Of a stretch of 64,000 nucleotides of DNA, positions 1 to 11,088 are shown piece by piece. The position numbers were made by a program, and so were the translations under genes. Below the pieces are notes generated by a model that saw nothing but the letters and a program-made list of their open reading frames with translations, had not been told where the DNA came from and made no database searches. The stretch spans positions 186,001 through 250,000 of the forward strand of contig NZ_NTMH01000011.1 in the NCBI RefSeq assembly GCF_002307475.1, given 5' to 3'. The stretch comes from Pantoea allii (GTDB lineage Bacteria > Pseudomonadota > Gammaproteobacteria > Enterobacterales > Enterobacteriaceae). Each line of letters begins with the position of its first letter. The first letter of the stretch is position 1.

Positions 1-1
1 C

Positions 2-1717
2 CGCGAATTTGCGGTGACGCTGGCGGTGGCAATTTTGATTTCAGCCGTGGTCTCGCTCACCCTGACGCCGATGATGTGTGCCCGCATGTTGAGCGCAGAA
101 TCGCTGCGCAGGCAAAACCGCTTTTCCCGCGCCAGCGAAGCCATGTTTGAGCGAGTGATTGCGGTGTACGGTCGCGGGCTGAGTCGGGTGCTTAACCATC
201 CCTGGCTGACGCTATCCGTGGCACTTGGCACAATGCTGCTTACCGTCTTGTTATGGATCGCGATTCCTAAAGGCTTTTTCCCACAGCAGGATAACGGCAT
301 CATCCAGGGCACTCTGCAGGCCCCGCAGTCGGTGTCTTACGCCAGCATGGCTGAGCGCACCCGTGACGTTGCCTCGGTGATAATGAAAGATCCCGCGGTA
401 CAAAGCCTGACTTCGTTTGTGGGCGTCGACGGCACCAATCCGTCACTCAACAGTGCCCGGTTGCAGATCAACCTTAAACCGCTGGATGCGCGCAGCGAAC
501 GTATTCCTGAGATTCAGCAGCGACTGCAACAGCAAATCAGCATGATCCCCGGCGTCACGCTGTGGCTTCAGGCGGTTCAGGATCTGACGATTGATACCCA
601 GGCCAGCCGCACGCCCTATCAGTTTACGCTACAGTCCGGATCGCTGGACTCACTCAGCACCTGGGTTCCTGCGCTGGTGAGCGCCTTGCAGAAACTGCCC
701 GCGCTGCAAGATGTCAGCAGCGACTGGCAGGATCAGGGCCTGGAAGCCTATATCAAAGTCGATCGTGACAGCGCCAGTCGGTTGGGTATCAGCATGGCGG
801 ATGTGGATAACGCGCTCTACGACGCCTTTGGGCAGCGGCTGATCTCCACCATCTATACCCAGGCAAACCAGTACCGTGTGGTGCTGGAGCAGGACAACAG
901 CACCACGCAGGGCCTGCAAAGTCTGGAGGGTATTCGCCTGATCAGTACCGACGGCGGCAGCGTTCCCTTAAATGCTATCGCCAGCATTGAGCAGCGCCAT
1001 GCGCCTTTGACCATCAACCACCTGAGCCAGTTTCCGTCTGCCACCTTCTCATTTAATGTGGCGAAGGGCTATTCGCTGGAAGATGCCACAAAGGCGATAA
1101 CCCAGGCCGAAGAACAGCTTGGTATGCCGTCAGAGGTGATGACGCAGTTCCAGGGCAGCACCCTGGCGTTTGAAGCGGCACTGACGAGCACGGTGTGGCT
1201 GATTGTGGCGGCTGTCGTGGCGATGTATATCGTGCTGGGCGTCCTGTACGAGAGTTTTATTCATCCCATCACCATTCTTTCAACCCTGCCAACCGCAGGT
1301 GTGGGTGCCTTGCTGGCCCTGATGATAAGCGGCAACGAGCTGGATATCGTGGCGATCATCGGCATCATTTTGCTGATTGGCATCGTGAAGAAGAACGCCA
1401 TCATGATGATTGACTTCGCCCTGGCTGCGGAGCGTGAACAGGGCATGAAGCCGTATGACGCGATCTATCAGGCCTGCCTGCTGCGTTTCCGACCTATTCT
1501 GATGACCACGCTGGCCGCGCTGCTGGGGGCGTTACCGCTGATGCTCAGCACCGGCGTCGGCGCAGAATTACGCCAACCGCTGGGTATTGCTATGGTCGGC
1601 GGCCTGATCCTCAGCCAGATTTTGACCCTGTTTACCACACCGGTTATTTACCTGCTGTTTGACCGACTGGCGCATAACCTGCGTCGCCGCCTCGGTCACA
1701 CGGAGGAACAGCAGTGA
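2..1717 (+). CDS. mdtB: MdtB, RND multidrug efflux subunit (5' truncated)
   Basis: C-terminal half of an inner-membrane resistance-nodulation-division pump subunit; the reading frame is open from base 2, so the start lies before the window. The visible part begins in the transmembrane segment that precedes the second periplasmic loop and ends with the last membrane helices. It shows the duplicated RND signature ending in [15 protein letters not shown]. In E. coli MdtB forms a heteromultimer with MdtC, working with MdtA and TolC to export bile salts, novobiocin and similar compounds using the proton gradient. Its stop overlaps the mdtC start by 4 bp, indicating translational coupling. Identity rests on strong similarity and on the following mdtC-mdtD-baeSR order. 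Confidence 0.95.
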   Translation, partial: REFAVTLAVAILISAVVSLTLTPMMCARMLSAESLRRQNRFSRASEAMFERVIAVYGRGLSRVLNHPWLTLSVALGTMLLTVLLWIAIPKGFFPQQDNGIIQGTLQAPQSVSYASMAERTRDVASVIMKDPAVQSLTSFVGVDGTNPSLNSARLQINLKPLDARSERIPEIQQRLQQQISMIPGVTLWLQAVQDLTIDTQASRTPYQFTLQSGSLDSLSTWVPALVSALQKLPALQDVSSDWQDQGLEAYIKVDRDSASRLGISMADVDNALYDAFGQRLISTIYTQANQYRVVLEQDNSTTQGLQSLEGIRLISTDGGSVPLNAIASIEQRHAPLTINHLSQFPSATFSFNVAKGYSLEDATKAITQAEEQLGMPSEVMTQFQGSTLAFEAALTSTVWLIVAAVVAMYIVLGVLYESFIHPITILSTLPTAGVGALLALMISGNELDIVAIIGIILLIGIVKKNAIMMIDFALAAEREQGMKPYDAIYQACLLRFRPILMTTLAALLGALPLMLSTGVGAELRQPLGIAMVGGLILSQILTLFTTPVIYLLFDRLAHNLRRRLGHTEEQQ

Positions 1718-4700
1718 AATTTTTTGCGCTGTTTATCCATCGCCCGGTTGCCACCACGCTGCTGACGCTGGCGATTGCGCTGGCCGGGATGCTGGGCTTT
1801 CGCCTGCTGCCCGTCGCCCCGCTGCCTCAGGTGGATTTTCCGGTGATTATGGTGTCGGCTTCTCTGCCCGGCGCCTCGCCGGAAACGATGGCCTCGTCAG
1901 TCGCCACGCCGCTGGAACGTTCTCTGGGCCGCATCGCCGGCGTCAGCGAAATGACCTCCACCAGTTCACTGGGATCGACCCGCATCATTATGGTCTTCGA
2001 TTTTGATCGTGACATTAATGGTGCGGCGCGGGATGTCCAGGCGGCGATCAACGCTGCGCAAAGCCTGCTCCCCACCGGTATGCCTTCGCGCCCGACCTAT
2101 CGCAAAGCTAACCCGTCTGATGCGCCGATCATGATCATGACGCTGACCTCCGACCTGTTCAGCCCGGCTCAGCTCTACGATTACGCCTCCACACAGCTGG
2201 CGCAGAAGCTGTCGCAGATTAACGGCGTTGGCGATGTCACCGTAGGCGGCAGCTCTTTGCCCGCCGTGCGCGTTGCGCTGAACCCGCAGGCCCTGTTTAA
2301 CCAGGGCGTTTCCCTGGACGCAGTACGGCAGGCCATTTCTAACGCCAACCAGCGTCGTCCACAGGGCGCGCTAGAAGATCGTCAACAGCGGTGGCAGTTG
2401 CGCACCAACGATGCGCTGCAAACCGCCAGTGAATATCAGCCCCTGGTGGTGCATTACAACAATGGCGCAGCGGTGCGCCTGTCGGATGTTGCCACAGTGC
2501 AGGATTCGGTACAGGACGTGCGTAACGCCGGGATGTCACGGGGTAAACCAGCGGTGTTGCTGGTCATACGCAAAACCGCCGATGCGAACGTGATTGACAC
2601 GGTGGATCGCATTCGTGCCGAACTGCCCGAACTGCACGAGATTATCCCTGCGGCCATTAACCTTGAGGTGGCGCAGGACCGCTCGCCCACCATCCGCGCC
2701 TCGCTTGAGGAAGTGGAACAGTCGCTGGTGATTGCCGTCGCGTTGGTGATTCTGGTGGTGTTTGTGTTTTTACGCTCTGGTCGCGCCACGCTCATCCCTG
2801 CCGTGGCAGTACCGGTATCGCTGATCGGCACCTTCGCCGCGATGTATTTATGCGGCTTCAGCCTGAATAACCTGTCGCTGATGGCCCTGACGATCGCCAC
2901 CGGATTTGTGGTGGATGATGCCATTGTAGTGCTGGAAAACATCGCCCGTCATGTGGAAGCCGGGATGAAACCCATGGCTGCCGCGCTCAAAGGCGTGCGT
3001 GAAGTCGGCTTCACCGTGCTGTCGATGAGCCTCTCGTTAATTGCGGTATTCCTGCCGCTGCTAATGATGGGCGGATTGATTGGTCGCTTCTTCGCCGAAT
3101 TTTCTATCACGCTGTCGGTCGCCATCCTGATCTCCCTGTTTGTCTCTGTCACGCTGACGCCGATGATGTGTGCTTACCTGCTCAAGCCCCATGCGCCGCG
3201 CAGTCAACCGCAACGACGGGGATTTGGACGGCTGCTGCTGGCGGTGCAGCGCGGTTATGCGCGCTCACTGACCGTGGTATTGAACCACGCGCGCTGGGTA
3301 CTCTTGCTGCTGCTGGGGACGGTGGCCCTGACGGTATGGCTGTTTATCAGTATTCCCAAAACCTTCCTGCCCGAGCAGGACACTGGCCGGTTGTCGGGCT
3401 TTATCTCAGCCGACCAAAGTATTTCGTTTCAGGCGATGCGCGGTAAGCTGGAAGACTTTATGAAAATCGTCGGTGCCGATCCCGATGTGTCCAGCGTGGT
3501 GGGCTTCACCGGCGGGATGCGCACCAACATGGGGCTGATGTTTATCTCCCTGAAACCGCTGTCTGAACGGAAAGACAATGCCCAGATGGTGATTGCCCGG
3601 CTGCGTACGAAGCTGGCAAACGAACCCGGAGCCAACCTGTATCTCAATGCGGTGCAGGATATTCGGGTGGGCGGTCGCGAAGCCAATGCCAGCTATCAGT
3701 ACTCGCTGCTGTCAGACGATCTTGCTGCGCTTCGCACCTGGGAACCCCAAATCCGCCAGGCCTTTACCGCCCTGCCGGAACTGGCTGACGTCAACTCCGA
3801 CCAACAGGATAAAGGCAGTGAAATGGCCCTGACCTACGATCGCGCCAGCATGGCCCGGCTGGGAATCAACGTCTCAGAAGCCAACGCCCTGTTAAATGAT
3901 GCATTTGGTCAGCGCCAGATATCCACCATTTACCAGCCGCTGAACCAGTACAAGGTCGTCATGGAAGTGGACCCCCGCTATACCCAGGACATCAGCGCGC
4001 TGAATCAGATGTTTGTGATTAACAGCGAGGGCAAACCGATCCCGCTCGCCTGGTTTGCCAAATGGCAGCCGGCTAATGCCCCGCTGTCCGTCAATCATCA
4101 GGGGCTGTCTGCCGCATCGACCATTTCCTTTAACCTGCCAGAAGGTGTTTCCCTGTCACAGGCGTCGGAGGCCATCGACCGCACCATGACCGCGCTGGGC
4201 GTGCCGTCCAGCGTGCGCGGCAGCTTTGCCGGTACCGCGCAGGCTTTCCAGCAGTCGCAGAGCAGCCAGCTGTGGCTGATGCTGGCCGCCATTGCGGCAG
4301 TCTATATTGTGCTGGGCATTCTCTATGAGAGCTACGTGCATCCTTTGACCATTCTTTCAACGTTGCCCTCGGCAGGCGTCGGTGCGCTGCTGGCGCTGGA
4401 GCTGTTTGATACGCCGTTCAGCCTGATTGCCCTGATCGGTATTCTGTTATTAATCGGGATCGTTAAAAAGAACGCCATCATGATGGTGGACTTCGCCCTG
4501 GAGGCAGAACGTAAGGGTAACCTGAGCGCCCGCGATGCCATTTTCCAGGCCTGCCTGTTGCGTTTCCGCCCTATTTTAATGACTACCCTGGCCGCGTTGT
4601 TTGGCGCGCTCCCGCTGGTGCTGACCAGCGGAGATGGCGCGGAACTGCGCCAGCCGTTAGGGATCACCATTGCGGGCGGGCTGATCATGAGCCAGCTCCT

Positions 4701-4791
4701 TACCCTGTATACCACGCCAGTGGTGTACTTAATGATGGATAAACTGCGACGCAAAAAGCGCACTCAGACAATGAATGCGACGCAGCACTAA
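1714..4791 (+). CDS. mdtC: MdtC, RND multidrug efflux subunit
   Basis: Full-length 1025-residue RND transporter, the same length as E. coli MdtC and the partner of MdtB in the MdtABC-TolC pump. The protein begins [17 protein letters not shown], matching MdtC. The start is GTG inside the mdtB stop (GTGA overlap), with a GGAGG ribosome site at 1702-1706. An N-terminal helix is followed by a large periplasmic loop, a block of helices containing the proton-relay aspartates D401-D402, a second loop and a second helix block ending in [15 protein letters not shown]. It is probably induced by BaeR as in E. coli, but the promoter upstream of mdtA is outside the window. Confidence 0.97.
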   Translation: MKFFALFIHRPVATTLLTLAIALAGMLGFRLLPVAPLPQVDFPVIMVSASLPGASPETMASSVATPLERSLGRIAGVSEMTSTSSLGSTRIIMVFDFDRDINGAARDVQAAINAAQSLLPTGMPSRPTYRKANPSDAPIMIMTLTSDLFSPAQLYDYASTQLAQKLSQINGVGDVTVGGSSLPAVRVALNPQALFNQGVSLDAVRQAISNANQRRPQGALEDRQQRWQLRTNDALQTASEYQPLVVHYNNGAAVRLSDVATVQDSVQDVRNAGMSRGKPAVLLVIRKTADANVIDTVDRIRAELPELHEIIPAAINLEVAQDRSPTIRASLEEVEQSLVIAVALVILVVFVFLRSGRATLIPAVAVPVSLIGTFAAMYLCGFSLNNLSLMALTIATGFVVDDAIVVLENIARHVEAGMKPMAAALKGVREVGFTVLSMSLSLIAVFLPLLMMGGLIGRFFAEFSITLSVAILISLFVSVTLTPMMCAYLLKPHAPRSQPQRRGFGRLLLAVQRGYARSLTVVLNHARWVLLLLLGTVALTVWLFISIPKTFLPEQDTGRLSGFISADQSISFQAMRGKLEDFMKIVGADPDVSSVVGFTGGMRTNMGLMFISLKPLSERKDNAQMVIARLRTKLANEPGANLYLNAVQDIRVGGREANASYQYSLLSDDLAALRTWEPQIRQAFTALPELADVNSDQQDKGSEMALTYDRASMARLGINVSEANALLNDAFGQRQISTIYQPLNQYKVVMEVDPRYTQDISALNQMFVINSEGKPIPLAWFAKWQPANAPLSVNHQGLSAASTISFNLPEGVSLSQASEAIDRTMTALGVPSSVRGSFAGTAQAFQQSQSSQLWLMLAAIAAVYIVLGILYESYVHPLTILSTLPSAGVGALLALELFDTPFSLIALIGILLLIGIVKKNAIMMVDFALEAERKGNLSARDAIFQACLLRFRPILMTTLAALFGALPLVLTSGDGAELRQPLGITIAGGLIMSQLLTLYTTPVVYLMMDKLRRKKRTQTMNATQH

Positions 4792-4803
4792 GGGGTAACT
4801 ATC

Positions 4804-6204
4804 ATGCAGAGCGTAACGGTCCGCTGGCAGTTATGGATTGTCGCCTTTGGCTTCTTTATGCAGGCGCTGGATACCACCATCGTCAATACGGCCATCCCGT
4901 CCATGGCCCACGATCTGGGCGTGAGCCCATTGCATATGCATTCGGTCATTGTCGCCTACGTGTTAACGGTGGCGGTCACCCTGCCCCTGAGTGGCTGGCT
5001 GGCCGATCGGTTTGGCGTCAGAAATATCTTCTTCAGCGCCATCGTGCTGTTCAGCCTGGGTTCGCTGATGTGCGGGTTGTCCCACACGCTGGATCAGCTG
5101 CTCGTGGCACGTGTACTGCAGGGCATCGGCGGGGCCATGATGGTGCCGGTAGGCAGGCTGACGGTGATGCGCATTGTGCCGCGCGATCAATATATGTCCG
5201 CCATGACGTTCGTCACCCTGCCCGGCCAGATTGGTCCGCTACTGGGTCCGGCGCTCGGCGGGGTACTGGTGGAATATGCCAGCTGGCACTGGATTTTCCT
5301 GATTAATATCCCGGTTGGCGTGATCGGCGCTATCGCCACCTTAAAGCTGTTACCCAACTACGCCATGCCGCCACGACGCTTCGATTTTTTGGGTTTTGTT
5401 CTGCTGGCTGCGGGCATGGCAACCCTGACGCTGGCGCTTGATGGCCAGCGCAGCAGCGGCGGCTCCGCGTTGTTGCTGGCGGCGATGATCCTGACAGGCA
5501 CAGGTTCCCTGCTGTTTTACCTGCTGCATGCGCGCCACAACGACGATGCGCTGTTTAGCCTGAAGCTGTTTGATAATCGGGTGTTCTCCATCGGATTACT
5601 CGGTAGCCTGGCGGGCCGCATCGGCAGCGGGATGTTACCTTTTATGACGCCGCTTTTTTTACAGATCGGAATGGGTTTCAGCCCGTTTCATGCCGGTTTA
5701 ATGATGATTGCGATGGTGCTCGGCAATATGGGCATGAAACGCATCGTGGTCCGTATCGTTAACCTGTTCGGCTATCGCAACGTGCTGGTGGGATCGACCG
5801 TCGGTCTGGCGTTGGTGGTGTTGCTGTTTCCGCTGGTGGCGATGCTGGGCTGGACGGCCATGCTGCCGCTGGTGTTATTCCTGCAAGGGATGGTGAATGC
5901 GATTCGCTTCTCCTCAATGAACACGCTGACGCTGAAAGAGCTGCCGGACGATCTGGCATCCAGCGGTAACAGCCTGCTGTCGATGATCATGCAGCTTTCA
6001 ATGAGTATCGGGGTAACCGTCGCGGGCCTGCTGCTGGGCGCGTTTGGTCAGTCGGCGCTGGGGCAACAGGGGTTAAGCCACCAGGCCTTTATCTATGTTT
6101 ATCTCTGTATGGCCCTGATCATTATTCTGCCTGCGCTGGTGTTCTGGCGTGTCCCGAAAGAAGAGAGTAAAAGCGTCGATCTGCGACGCCGGAGAAGTGA
6201 ATGA
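4804..6204 (+). CDS. mdtD: MdtD, MFS transporter (DHA2 family)
   Basis: A 466-residue major facilitator protein with many hydrophobic segments and the family motif [11 protein letters not shown] after the second helix. It corresponds to YegB/MdtD of E. coli, which is co-transcribed with mdtABC but not required for the drug efflux of that pump. The Salmonella homologue, IceT, has been described as an iron-citrate exporter, so an iron or citrate role is the main alternative. It starts 12 bp after mdtC behind a GGGG ribosome site, and its stop overlaps the baeS start by 4 bp, so efflux and sensor genes form one transcription unit. Confidence 0.93.
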   Translation: MQSVTVRWQLWIVAFGFFMQALDTTIVNTAIPSMAHDLGVSPLHMHSVIVAYVLTVAVTLPLSGWLADRFGVRNIFFSAIVLFSLGSLMCGLSHTLDQLLVARVLQGIGGAMMVPVGRLTVMRIVPRDQYMSAMTFVTLPGQIGPLLGPALGGVLVEYASWHWIFLINIPVGVIGAIATLKLLPNYAMPPRRFDFLGFVLLAAGMATLTLALDGQRSSGGSALLLAAMILTGTGSLLFYLLHARHNDDALFSLKLFDNRVFSIGLLGSLAGRIGSGMLPFMTPLFLQIGMGFSPFHAGLMMIAMVLGNMGMKRIVVRIVNLFGYRNVLVGSTVGLALVVLLFPLVAMLGWTAMLPLVLFLQGMVNAIRFSSMNTLTLKELPDDLASSGNSLLSMIMQLSMSIGVTVAGLLLGAFGQSALGQQGLSHQAFIYVYLCMALIIILPALVFWRVPKEESKSVDLRRRRSE

Positions 6205-7589
6205 GATCGTTTCTGCGCGTTGGCATCGGTGCCAAGCTGTTTATGGCTATTTTCTCCACCTGCATGCTGGTACTGATTACCATGCACTGGGGCGTCAGGC
6301 TGAGCTTTGAGCATGGCTTCGTCGACTACATCAAACGCGGTAATGAACAGCGACTGAATTTGCTGGGCGCGGCGCTGGCCGATCAGTACGAGCAGCATGG
6401 CAACTGGGATTTTCTGCGCAACAATGACCGACTGATTTTTACCATGCTGCGCTCGCTGGAGCAGAATCCCGACAGCAACAATCAGCTTCCGCCGCACGGC
6501 TGGCGAACCCAGTTCTGGGTGCTCGATCAGCAATATAAAGTGATGGTTGGTCCGCGCTCACAGGTACCGCCAGAGGGAATACGCCACAATATCACCACCA
6601 GCAACGGCAAGGTGGTGGGCTGGATCATCAGCTCACCGCCCGAACGCCTGACGCGCAGTACCGACATTAATTTTGATCAGCAACAGCGACGAACCAGCTG
6701 GTATATCGTCGGCTTGTCGACTCTGCTTGCCGCGCTGGTGACCTGGCTGATGGCGCGAGGCTTGCTGGCTCCGGTAAAAAGGCTGGTGGACGGTACCCAT
6801 CATCTGGCCGAGGGGAATTTAGCCACCCGAGTGGAGGTCAGCAGCCAGGATGAACTGGGCCAGCTGGCACATGACTTTAACCTGCTGGCCAGCTCACTGG
6901 AGAAAAATGAAAGTATGCGCCGGGCGTTTATGGCCGATATTTCTCATGAGTTGCGAACGCCGCTGGCTATTTTACGCGGTGAACTGGAGGCGATGCAGGA
7001 TGGCGTTCGTCAGCTGACGCCCGACGCCATTACCTCATTGCAAAGTGAAGTTGCGTTGCTGACGAAGCTGGTAGACGACCTGCATCAGTTGTCTCTTTCT
7101 GATGTTGGTGCGCTGGCCTACCGCAAGCAGGCCACGGATTTGGTGCAGCTCATTGAGGTCAGCGCAGGCAATTTTACCGAACGCTACCGTGCCCATGACC
7201 TGACACTGAAACTGGCTATGCCTGAAGATGCGCCCTTCTTTGGCGATCCCGATCGCCTGATGCAGCTGTTTATCAATCTGCTGGAAAACAGCCTGCGTTA
7301 TACCGATGCGGGTGGCACGGTCCAGGTTCGTCTCTGGTATGACGCACCCTACTGGCACGTCACCGTTGAGGACAGCGCACCCGGTGTGGATGGCGAGCAG
7401 CAGGCGCAAATTTTCGAACGGTTTTTCCGCACCGAAGGGTCCCGCAATCGGGCCAGCGGCGGCTCAGGTTTGGGTCTGGCAATCTGTAAAAATATTGTTG
7501 ATGCGCATGGCGGAACCATAACCGCGACGCACGCTGATTTAGGTGGACTGAAAATCGCGCTACAATTGCGTTATGTTCCTCCCGTTTAG
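6201..7589 (+). CDS. baeS: BaeS, envelope-stress sensor histidine kinase
   Basis: Inner-membrane histidine kinase of 462 residues. An N-terminal helix, a periplasmic sensor stretch, a second helix near residues 170-190 and a HAMP linker precede the dimerisation domain, where the phospho-acceptor is H249 in [10 protein letters not shown]. The ATPase domain shows the N-box ([10 protein letters not shown]) and the G-box (GSGLGLAI). In E. coli BaeS senses indole, tannins, zinc and misfolded envelope proteins and phosphorylates BaeR. It is translationally coupled to mdtD (ATGA overlap) and followed after 6 bp by baeR. Confidence 0.96.
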   Translation: MRSFLRVGIGAKLFMAIFSTCMLVLITMHWGVRLSFEHGFVDYIKRGNEQRLNLLGAALADQYEQHGNWDFLRNNDRLIFTMLRSLEQNPDSNNQLPPHGWRTQFWVLDQQYKVMVGPRSQVPPEGIRHNITTSNGKVVGWIISSPPERLTRSTDINFDQQQRRTSWYIVGLSTLLAALVTWLMARGLLAPVKRLVDGTHHLAEGNLATRVEVSSQDELGQLAHDFNLLASSLEKNESMRRAFMADISHELRTPLAILRGELEAMQDGVRQLTPDAITSLQSEVALLTKLVDDLHQLSLSDVGALAYRKQATDLVQLIEVSAGNFTERYRAHDLTLKLAMPEDAPFFGDPDRLMQLFINLLENSLRYTDAGGTVQVRLWYDAPYWHVTVEDSAPGVDGEQQAQIFERFFRTEGSRNRASGGSGLGLAICKNIVDAHGGTITATHADLGGLKIALQLRYVPPV

Positions 7590-7595
7590 AAGACT

Positions 7596-8303
7596 ATGAA
7601 TCAGGAAAACACCTATCCGCTAATCCTTGTGGTTGAGGATGAACCCAAGCTGGCGCAACTCATGATCGATTATTTACAGGCGTCCAACTACCGTACCCAC
7701 CATTTGGCGCATGGCAATGAGGTGCTGGACTACGTTCATCAGACCCCGCCCGATCTGATCCTGCTGGATTTAATGCTGCCAGGTAAGGACGGCCTGACAC
7801 TGTGCCGTGAAATCCGCCGTGACTCTGAACTGCCGATTATTATGGTGACTGCGCGGACAGAAGAAATCGATCGCCTGCTGGGGCTGGAAATTGGGGCGGA
7901 TGACTACGTCTGTAAACCGTTCAGCCCGCGTGAAGTGGTGGCGCGGGTGAAAACCATTTTGCGTCGGGTGAAACGTTCGCCTGAAGAAGCCCCGGTTGCG
8001 TCGCTGCTGAAAGTGCATGAAAGTCGCTTCCAGGCCAGCTGGCGCGATGAACCACTCGACTTAACGCCTGCGGAATTTCGTTTGTTAAAAACGCTGTCCC
8101 TTGAGCCTGGAAAAGTGTTTTCACGCGAGCAGCTGTTAAACCACCTCTATGACGATTATCGGGTCGTCACTGACCGCACTATTGACAGTCATATCAAGAA
8201 CCTGCGAAGAAAGCTGGAAAACCTGGACAGCGAGCAGCCTTTCATTCGCGCCGTGTATGGCATGGGCTATCGCTGGGAAGCCGATATCTGTCATTTGATT
8301 TAG
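7596..8303 (+). CDS. baeR: BaeR, OmpR-family response regulator
   Basis: A 235-residue two-domain regulator. The receiver has acidic residues E14-D15, phospho-acceptor D58 in LLDLMLPG, and the conserved lysine in the CKPF motif. The C-terminal winged helix contains [14 protein letters not shown] and the recognition region [15 protein letters not shown]. Phosphorylated BaeR activates mdtABCD, acrD and spy in E. coli. The protein is a few residues shorter than E. coli BaeR (240) because of a shorter interdomain linker. The gene ends the efflux operon; only a weak inverted repeat follows it. Confidence 0.97.
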   Translation: MNQENTYPLILVVEDEPKLAQLMIDYLQASNYRTHHLAHGNEVLDYVHQTPPDLILLDLMLPGKDGLTLCREIRRDSELPIIMVTARTEEIDRLLGLEIGADDYVCKPFSPREVVARVKTILRRVKRSPEEAPVASLLKVHESRFQASWRDEPLDLTPAEFRLLKTLSLEPGKVFSREQLLNHLYDDYRVVTDRTIDSHIKNLRRKLENLDSEQPFIRAVYGMGYRWEADICHLI

Positions 8304-8331
8304 ATTGATTCAGATCAATTTACTTCCTTTT
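8304..8331 (+). terminator. Weak inverted repeat after baeR
   Basis: Directly after the baeR stop, ATTGAT (8304-8309) and ATCAAT (8314-8319) can pair across TCAG, followed by a T-rich stretch to about 8331. The stem is only 6 bp and AT-rich, so any termination would be inefficient and read-through into yegQ is plausible. Confidence 0.3.
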
Positions 8332-8359
8332 TCTCACTGCCTACAATTCCGCACCTTTT

Positions 8360-8398
8360 GCAGGGGTAACGCCCCTGCACGTGCCGCCTGAGGCGGCA
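8360..8398 (+). other. Two tandem GC-rich hairpins in the yegQ leader
   Basis: Arms GCAGGGG (8360-8366) and CCCCTGC (8372-8378) form a 7-bp stem with a 5-nt loop. Three bases later TGCCGCC (8382-8388) and GGCGGCA (8392-8398) form a 7-bp stem with a TGA loop. Neither is followed by a T run, so they do not look like intrinsic terminators. They end 27 bp before the yegQ start codon and may be a structured leader. I recognise no riboswitch class here. Confidence 0.55.
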
Positions 8399-8425
8399 TA
8401 CTGACCTGACATCAGTGAGTACGCC

Positions 8426-9799
8426 ATGAAACCAGAATTACTTTCTCCAGCGGGTACGCTGAAGAATATGCGTTATGCCTTTGCCTACGGCGCAGATGCC
8501 GTGTATGCCGGCCAACCACGCTACAGCCTGCGGGTTCGTAACAACGAATTCAGCCATGAAAACCTGGCGAAAGGCATCAACGAAGCCCATGCGTTGGGTA
8601 AAAAATTTTACGTCGTCGTCAATATCGCCCCGCATAACGCCAAGCTAAAAACCTTTATCCGCGACTTAACGCCGGTGATTGAGATGCAGCCGGACGCGCT
8701 GATTATGTCCGATCCCGGTTTGATCATGCTGGTGCGCGAGGCTTTTCCGGCCATGCCCATTCACTTATCCGTTCAGGCCAATGCCGTTAACTGGGCGACC
8801 GTGAAGTTCTGGCAGCAGATGGGCCTTAGTCGGGTGATTTTGTCACGTGAACTGTCGCTGGAAGAGATTGCCGACATTCGACAGCAGGTGCCCACCATGG
8901 AGCTGGAAGTCTTCGTACACGGCGCGCTGTGTATGGCATATTCCGGGCGCTGTCTGCTTTCCGGCTACATGAATAAACGCGATCCGAACCAGGGAACCTG
9001 TACCAATGCCTGCCGCTGGGAATATCAGTTGCAGGAGGCCAAACAAGATGACGTCGGCAATATTGTTGAAATCCATCAGCCGGTGACGGTGCAGGACGTC
9101 ACGCCAACCCTGGGCATCGGTCAGCCCAGTGACAAGGTTTTTCTGCTGGAAGAGAAGATGAAACCCGGCGAGATGATGAGTGCCTTTGAAGATGAACACG
9201 GCACCTACATCATGAATTCGAAAGATTTGCGTGCCGTGGCGCACGTTGAACGGCTGAGCCAGATGGGCATTCACTCATTAAAAATTGAAGGCCGAACCAA
9301 ATCTTATTATTACTGCGCCCGCACCGCGCAAGTCTATCGCAAAGCGATTGACGATGCCGCCGCCGGCAAACCTTTTGATCCTGCCCTGCTGGAAACCCTG
9401 GAAGGTCTGGCGCATCGCGGCTATACCGAAGGCTTCTTACGTCGCCATACACATGACAGCTATCAAAATTACCAGAACGGCTATTCTGTTTCTGAGCGCC
9501 AACAGTTTGTCGGCGAATTCAGCGGCGAGCAGCGTGATGACTGGGCGGAGGTGGTGGTGAAGAATAAATTTGTCCTGCATGACAGCCTGGAGATCATGAC
9601 GCCCTCTGGTAACCTGATTTGTACCCTGGATGCCTTGCAAAACAGCCGGGGCGAGCCGACGGACGTGGCGCCGGGAGACGGTCATCGTGTCTGGATGAAG
9701 GTGCCTCCACAGGTCGATCTGCAATTTGCGTTGTTGCTGCGCAATTTTACCGACGGTCAGGATACGCGCGCGCCTCACGCCACCGGTGTGACAGGTTGA
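8426..9799 (+). CDS. trhP: TrhP (YegQ), U32-family tRNA U34 hydroxylation protein
   Basis: A 457-residue member of the peptidase U32 family, matching E. coli YegQ. YegQ (TrhP) acts in prephenate-dependent formation of 5-hydroxyuridine at the wobble position of several tRNAs, the first step toward cmo5U. The U32 signature lies around residues 161-197, running from the EVFVHG segment to clustered cysteines in GTCTNAC that resemble the family's iron-sulfur ligands. The N-terminus starts directly with MKPELLSPAGTLKNM, typical of the family. It is a stand-alone gene behind a structured leader, and the CyaR small RNA gene lies downstream as in E. coli. Confidence 0.93.
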   Translation: MKPELLSPAGTLKNMRYAFAYGADAVYAGQPRYSLRVRNNEFSHENLAKGINEAHALGKKFYVVVNIAPHNAKLKTFIRDLTPVIEMQPDALIMSDPGLIMLVREAFPAMPIHLSVQANAVNWATVKFWQQMGLSRVILSRELSLEEIADIRQQVPTMELEVFVHGALCMAYSGRCLLSGYMNKRDPNQGTCTNACRWEYQLQEAKQDDVGNIVEIHQPVTVQDVTPTLGIGQPSDKVFLLEEKMKPGEMMSAFEDEHGTYIMNSKDLRAVAHVERLSQMGIHSLKIEGRTKSYYYCARTAQVYRKAIDDAAAGKPFDPALLETLEGLAHRGYTEGFLRRHTHDSYQNYQNGYSVSERQQFVGEFSGEQRDDWAEVVVKNKFVLHDSLEIMTPSGNLICTLDALQNSRGEPTDVAPGDGHRVWMKVPPQVDLQFALLLRNFTDGQDTRAPHATGVTG

Positions 9800-9865
9800 C
9801 ACATTTTGACAAAAGCACGAGAAGGATCACAGACGGCTTAATTTTGCTGCTCTATAGTGCTGCCT

Positions 9866-9950
9866 GCTACCAATGAGTAACAATTATCAGCAGCTGTAAC
9901 TGGATCCACCTCATTCACCCGCCCGGCTCCCCCGTGCGGGTTTTCTTTTT
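9866..9950 (+). ncRNA. cyaR: CyaR (RyeE) Hfq-dependent small RNA
   Basis: The 231-bp yegQ-yegS gap holds a sequence strongly resembling E. coli CyaR, which occupies the same position downstream of yegQ. The core around 9892-9918 (AGCTGTAACTGGATCCACCT and flank) aligns with the seed and loop region of CyaR, including the conserved GGA-N-CCACCTC block. A TATAGT minus-10 box at 9853-9858 puts the start near 9866, giving an RNA of about 85 nt, close to the 87 nt of E. coli CyaR. It ends in a terminator with a T-rich tail. In E. coli CyaR is CRP-activated and represses ompX, luxS, nadE and yqaE. No good CRP half-site pair was found; only TCACA at 9829-9833 matches. Confidence 0.82.
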
Positions 9951-9952
9951 TC
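9917..9952 (+). terminator. Rho-independent terminator of CyaR
   Basis: ACCCGC (9917-9922) pairs with GCGGGT (9936-9941) across a C-rich loop and is followed by a T-rich tail to 9952. This also serves as the Hfq-binding 3' end expected of the small RNA. Confidence 0.8.
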
Positions 9953-10029
9953 TCCCTTTCGCCCATCATTTTTCTCTCCAGGCTGTGCTATAACCACTAC
10001 CTACGCTTTAGATCTTCAAGGAACAGATA

Positions 10030-10932
10030 ATGGACAAAGAATCGCTTACGCTGCTGATCCTTAACGGTAAAGGCGCAGGCAATGATGATCTACGTGAAGC
10101 GGTCACTAAGCTGCGCGATGAGGGCTACAACATTGCCGTGCGCGTGACATATGAAAAAGGCGACGGCGAACGCTACGTCGAAGAAGCGCTGGAATTACAG
10201 GCGGTCACCGTGGTGGCGGGCGGCGGCGATGGCACCGTCAATGAAATCGCCACCGCACTGGCGTCGGTAAATGTCGCCGACCGTCCTGTCTTGGGGATTA
10301 TTCCCCTGGGCACGGCGAACGATTTTGCCACCAGCGTCGGCATCCCCGAAGAGATCGAACCGGCTTTACGGCTGGCTATTCAGGGCAAAGCGTACGACAT
10401 CGATCTGGCCCGGGTGAATCAGCGTCACTACTTTATCAATATGGCTACAGGCGGTTTCGGCACGCGCATTACCACCGAGACGCCGGAAAAGCTGAAATCG
10501 GCGCTGGGTGGGGTTTCCTATTTTATTCACGGCCTGATGCGCATGGACACCCTGAAACCCGACAGCTGTGAAATCAGCGGGCCCGATTTCCACTGGCAAG
10601 GCGATGCGCTGGTCATCGGCATTGGCAATGGTCGCCAGGCGGGCGGCGGTCAGCGATTATGCCCTTCTGCGTTGATTAATGACGGCCTGCTCGACGTCAG
10701 CGTGGTCACCGCGCAGGAGTTACTGCCCACCCTGCTGCATTCCCTCACCGGCGGCGATGAAGATAATCCCAGCATCATTTCGACCCGTTTATCGTCCCTG
10801 ACGATTCGCTCGCCCCACGAGATGACATTTAATCTGGATGGCGAGCCGCTGTCCGGGCAGGAATTCACGATTGATGTTATGCCGGGCGCGTTAAGCTGCC
10901 GTCTGCCACCGCAGTGCGCATTGCTGAACTGA
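10030..10932 (+). CDS. yegS: YegS, lipid kinase
   Basis: A 300-residue diacylglycerol-kinase-family protein, near-identical in length to E. coli YegS (299), which phosphorylates phosphatidylglycerol in vitro. The nucleotide-binding motif GGGDGT is at residues 64-69, followed by the PLGTANDFA signature. The C-terminal domain keeps [15 protein letters not shown] and the [11 protein letters not shown] segment. It is a cytosolic or peripheral membrane enzyme whose physiological substrate is uncertain. It stands alone, with the CyaR terminator upstream and a strong hairpin downstream. Confidence 0.95.
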   Translation: MDKESLTLLILNGKGAGNDDLREAVTKLRDEGYNIAVRVTYEKGDGERYVEEALELQAVTVVAGGGDGTVNEIATALASVNVADRPVLGIIPLGTANDFATSVGIPEEIEPALRLAIQGKAYDIDLARVNQRHYFINMATGGFGTRITTETPEKLKSALGGVSYFIHGLMRMDTLKPDSCEISGPDFHWQGDALVIGIGNGRQAGGGQRLCPSALINDGLLDVSVVTAQELLPTLLHSLTGGDEDNPSIISTRLSSLTIRSPHEMTFNLDGEPLSGQEFTIDVMPGALSCRLPPQCALLN

Positions 10933-10937
10933 GTGCG

Positions 10938-10957
10938 CCGGGAGTGAAGGCTCCCGG
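10938..10957 (+). terminator. Hairpin downstream of yegS
   Basis: CCGGGAG (10938-10944) and CTCCCGG (10951-10957) form a perfect 7-bp stem six bases after the yegS stop. No T run follows, so it may be a weak terminator or an mRNA 3' end stabiliser. Confidence 0.5.
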
Positions 10958-10974
10958 CTTAAATGTAAACAGTT

Positions 10975-11015
10975 CGTGATTACATTCACAATTTTGTTAC
11001 GTCAACTTGTATGGT
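10975..11015 (+). promoter_or_regulatory. CRP site and minus-10 for the ydfI-like gene
   Basis: CGTGA-N6-TCACA at 10975-10990 matches the CRP core at 9 of 10 positions. A TATGGT minus-10 at 11010-11015 would put transcription start near 11023, so the CRP centre lies about 41 bp upstream, the class II geometry. The GTATGGTAGTAGTAGG stretch overlapping the minus-10 is a possible place for the adjacent GntR regulator to bind, but that is only a suggestion. Confidence 0.6.
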
Positions 11016-11088
11016 AGTAGTAGGACGCGTAATTTTTCATCCTTAACGCCGGAATGGCCTGTCGTCCTCTCCGCTAAAAGGATGCATT

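Noticed and set aside
2454..2942. 162-codon minus-strand frame inside mdtC
   Set aside because: Antisense shadow of a highly conserved gene; low-complexity Ser/Thr/Ala composition.
8360..8398. Guanidine-II (mini-ykkC) riboswitch in the yegQ leader
   Set aside because: The two hairpins lack the ACGR loops required by that class.
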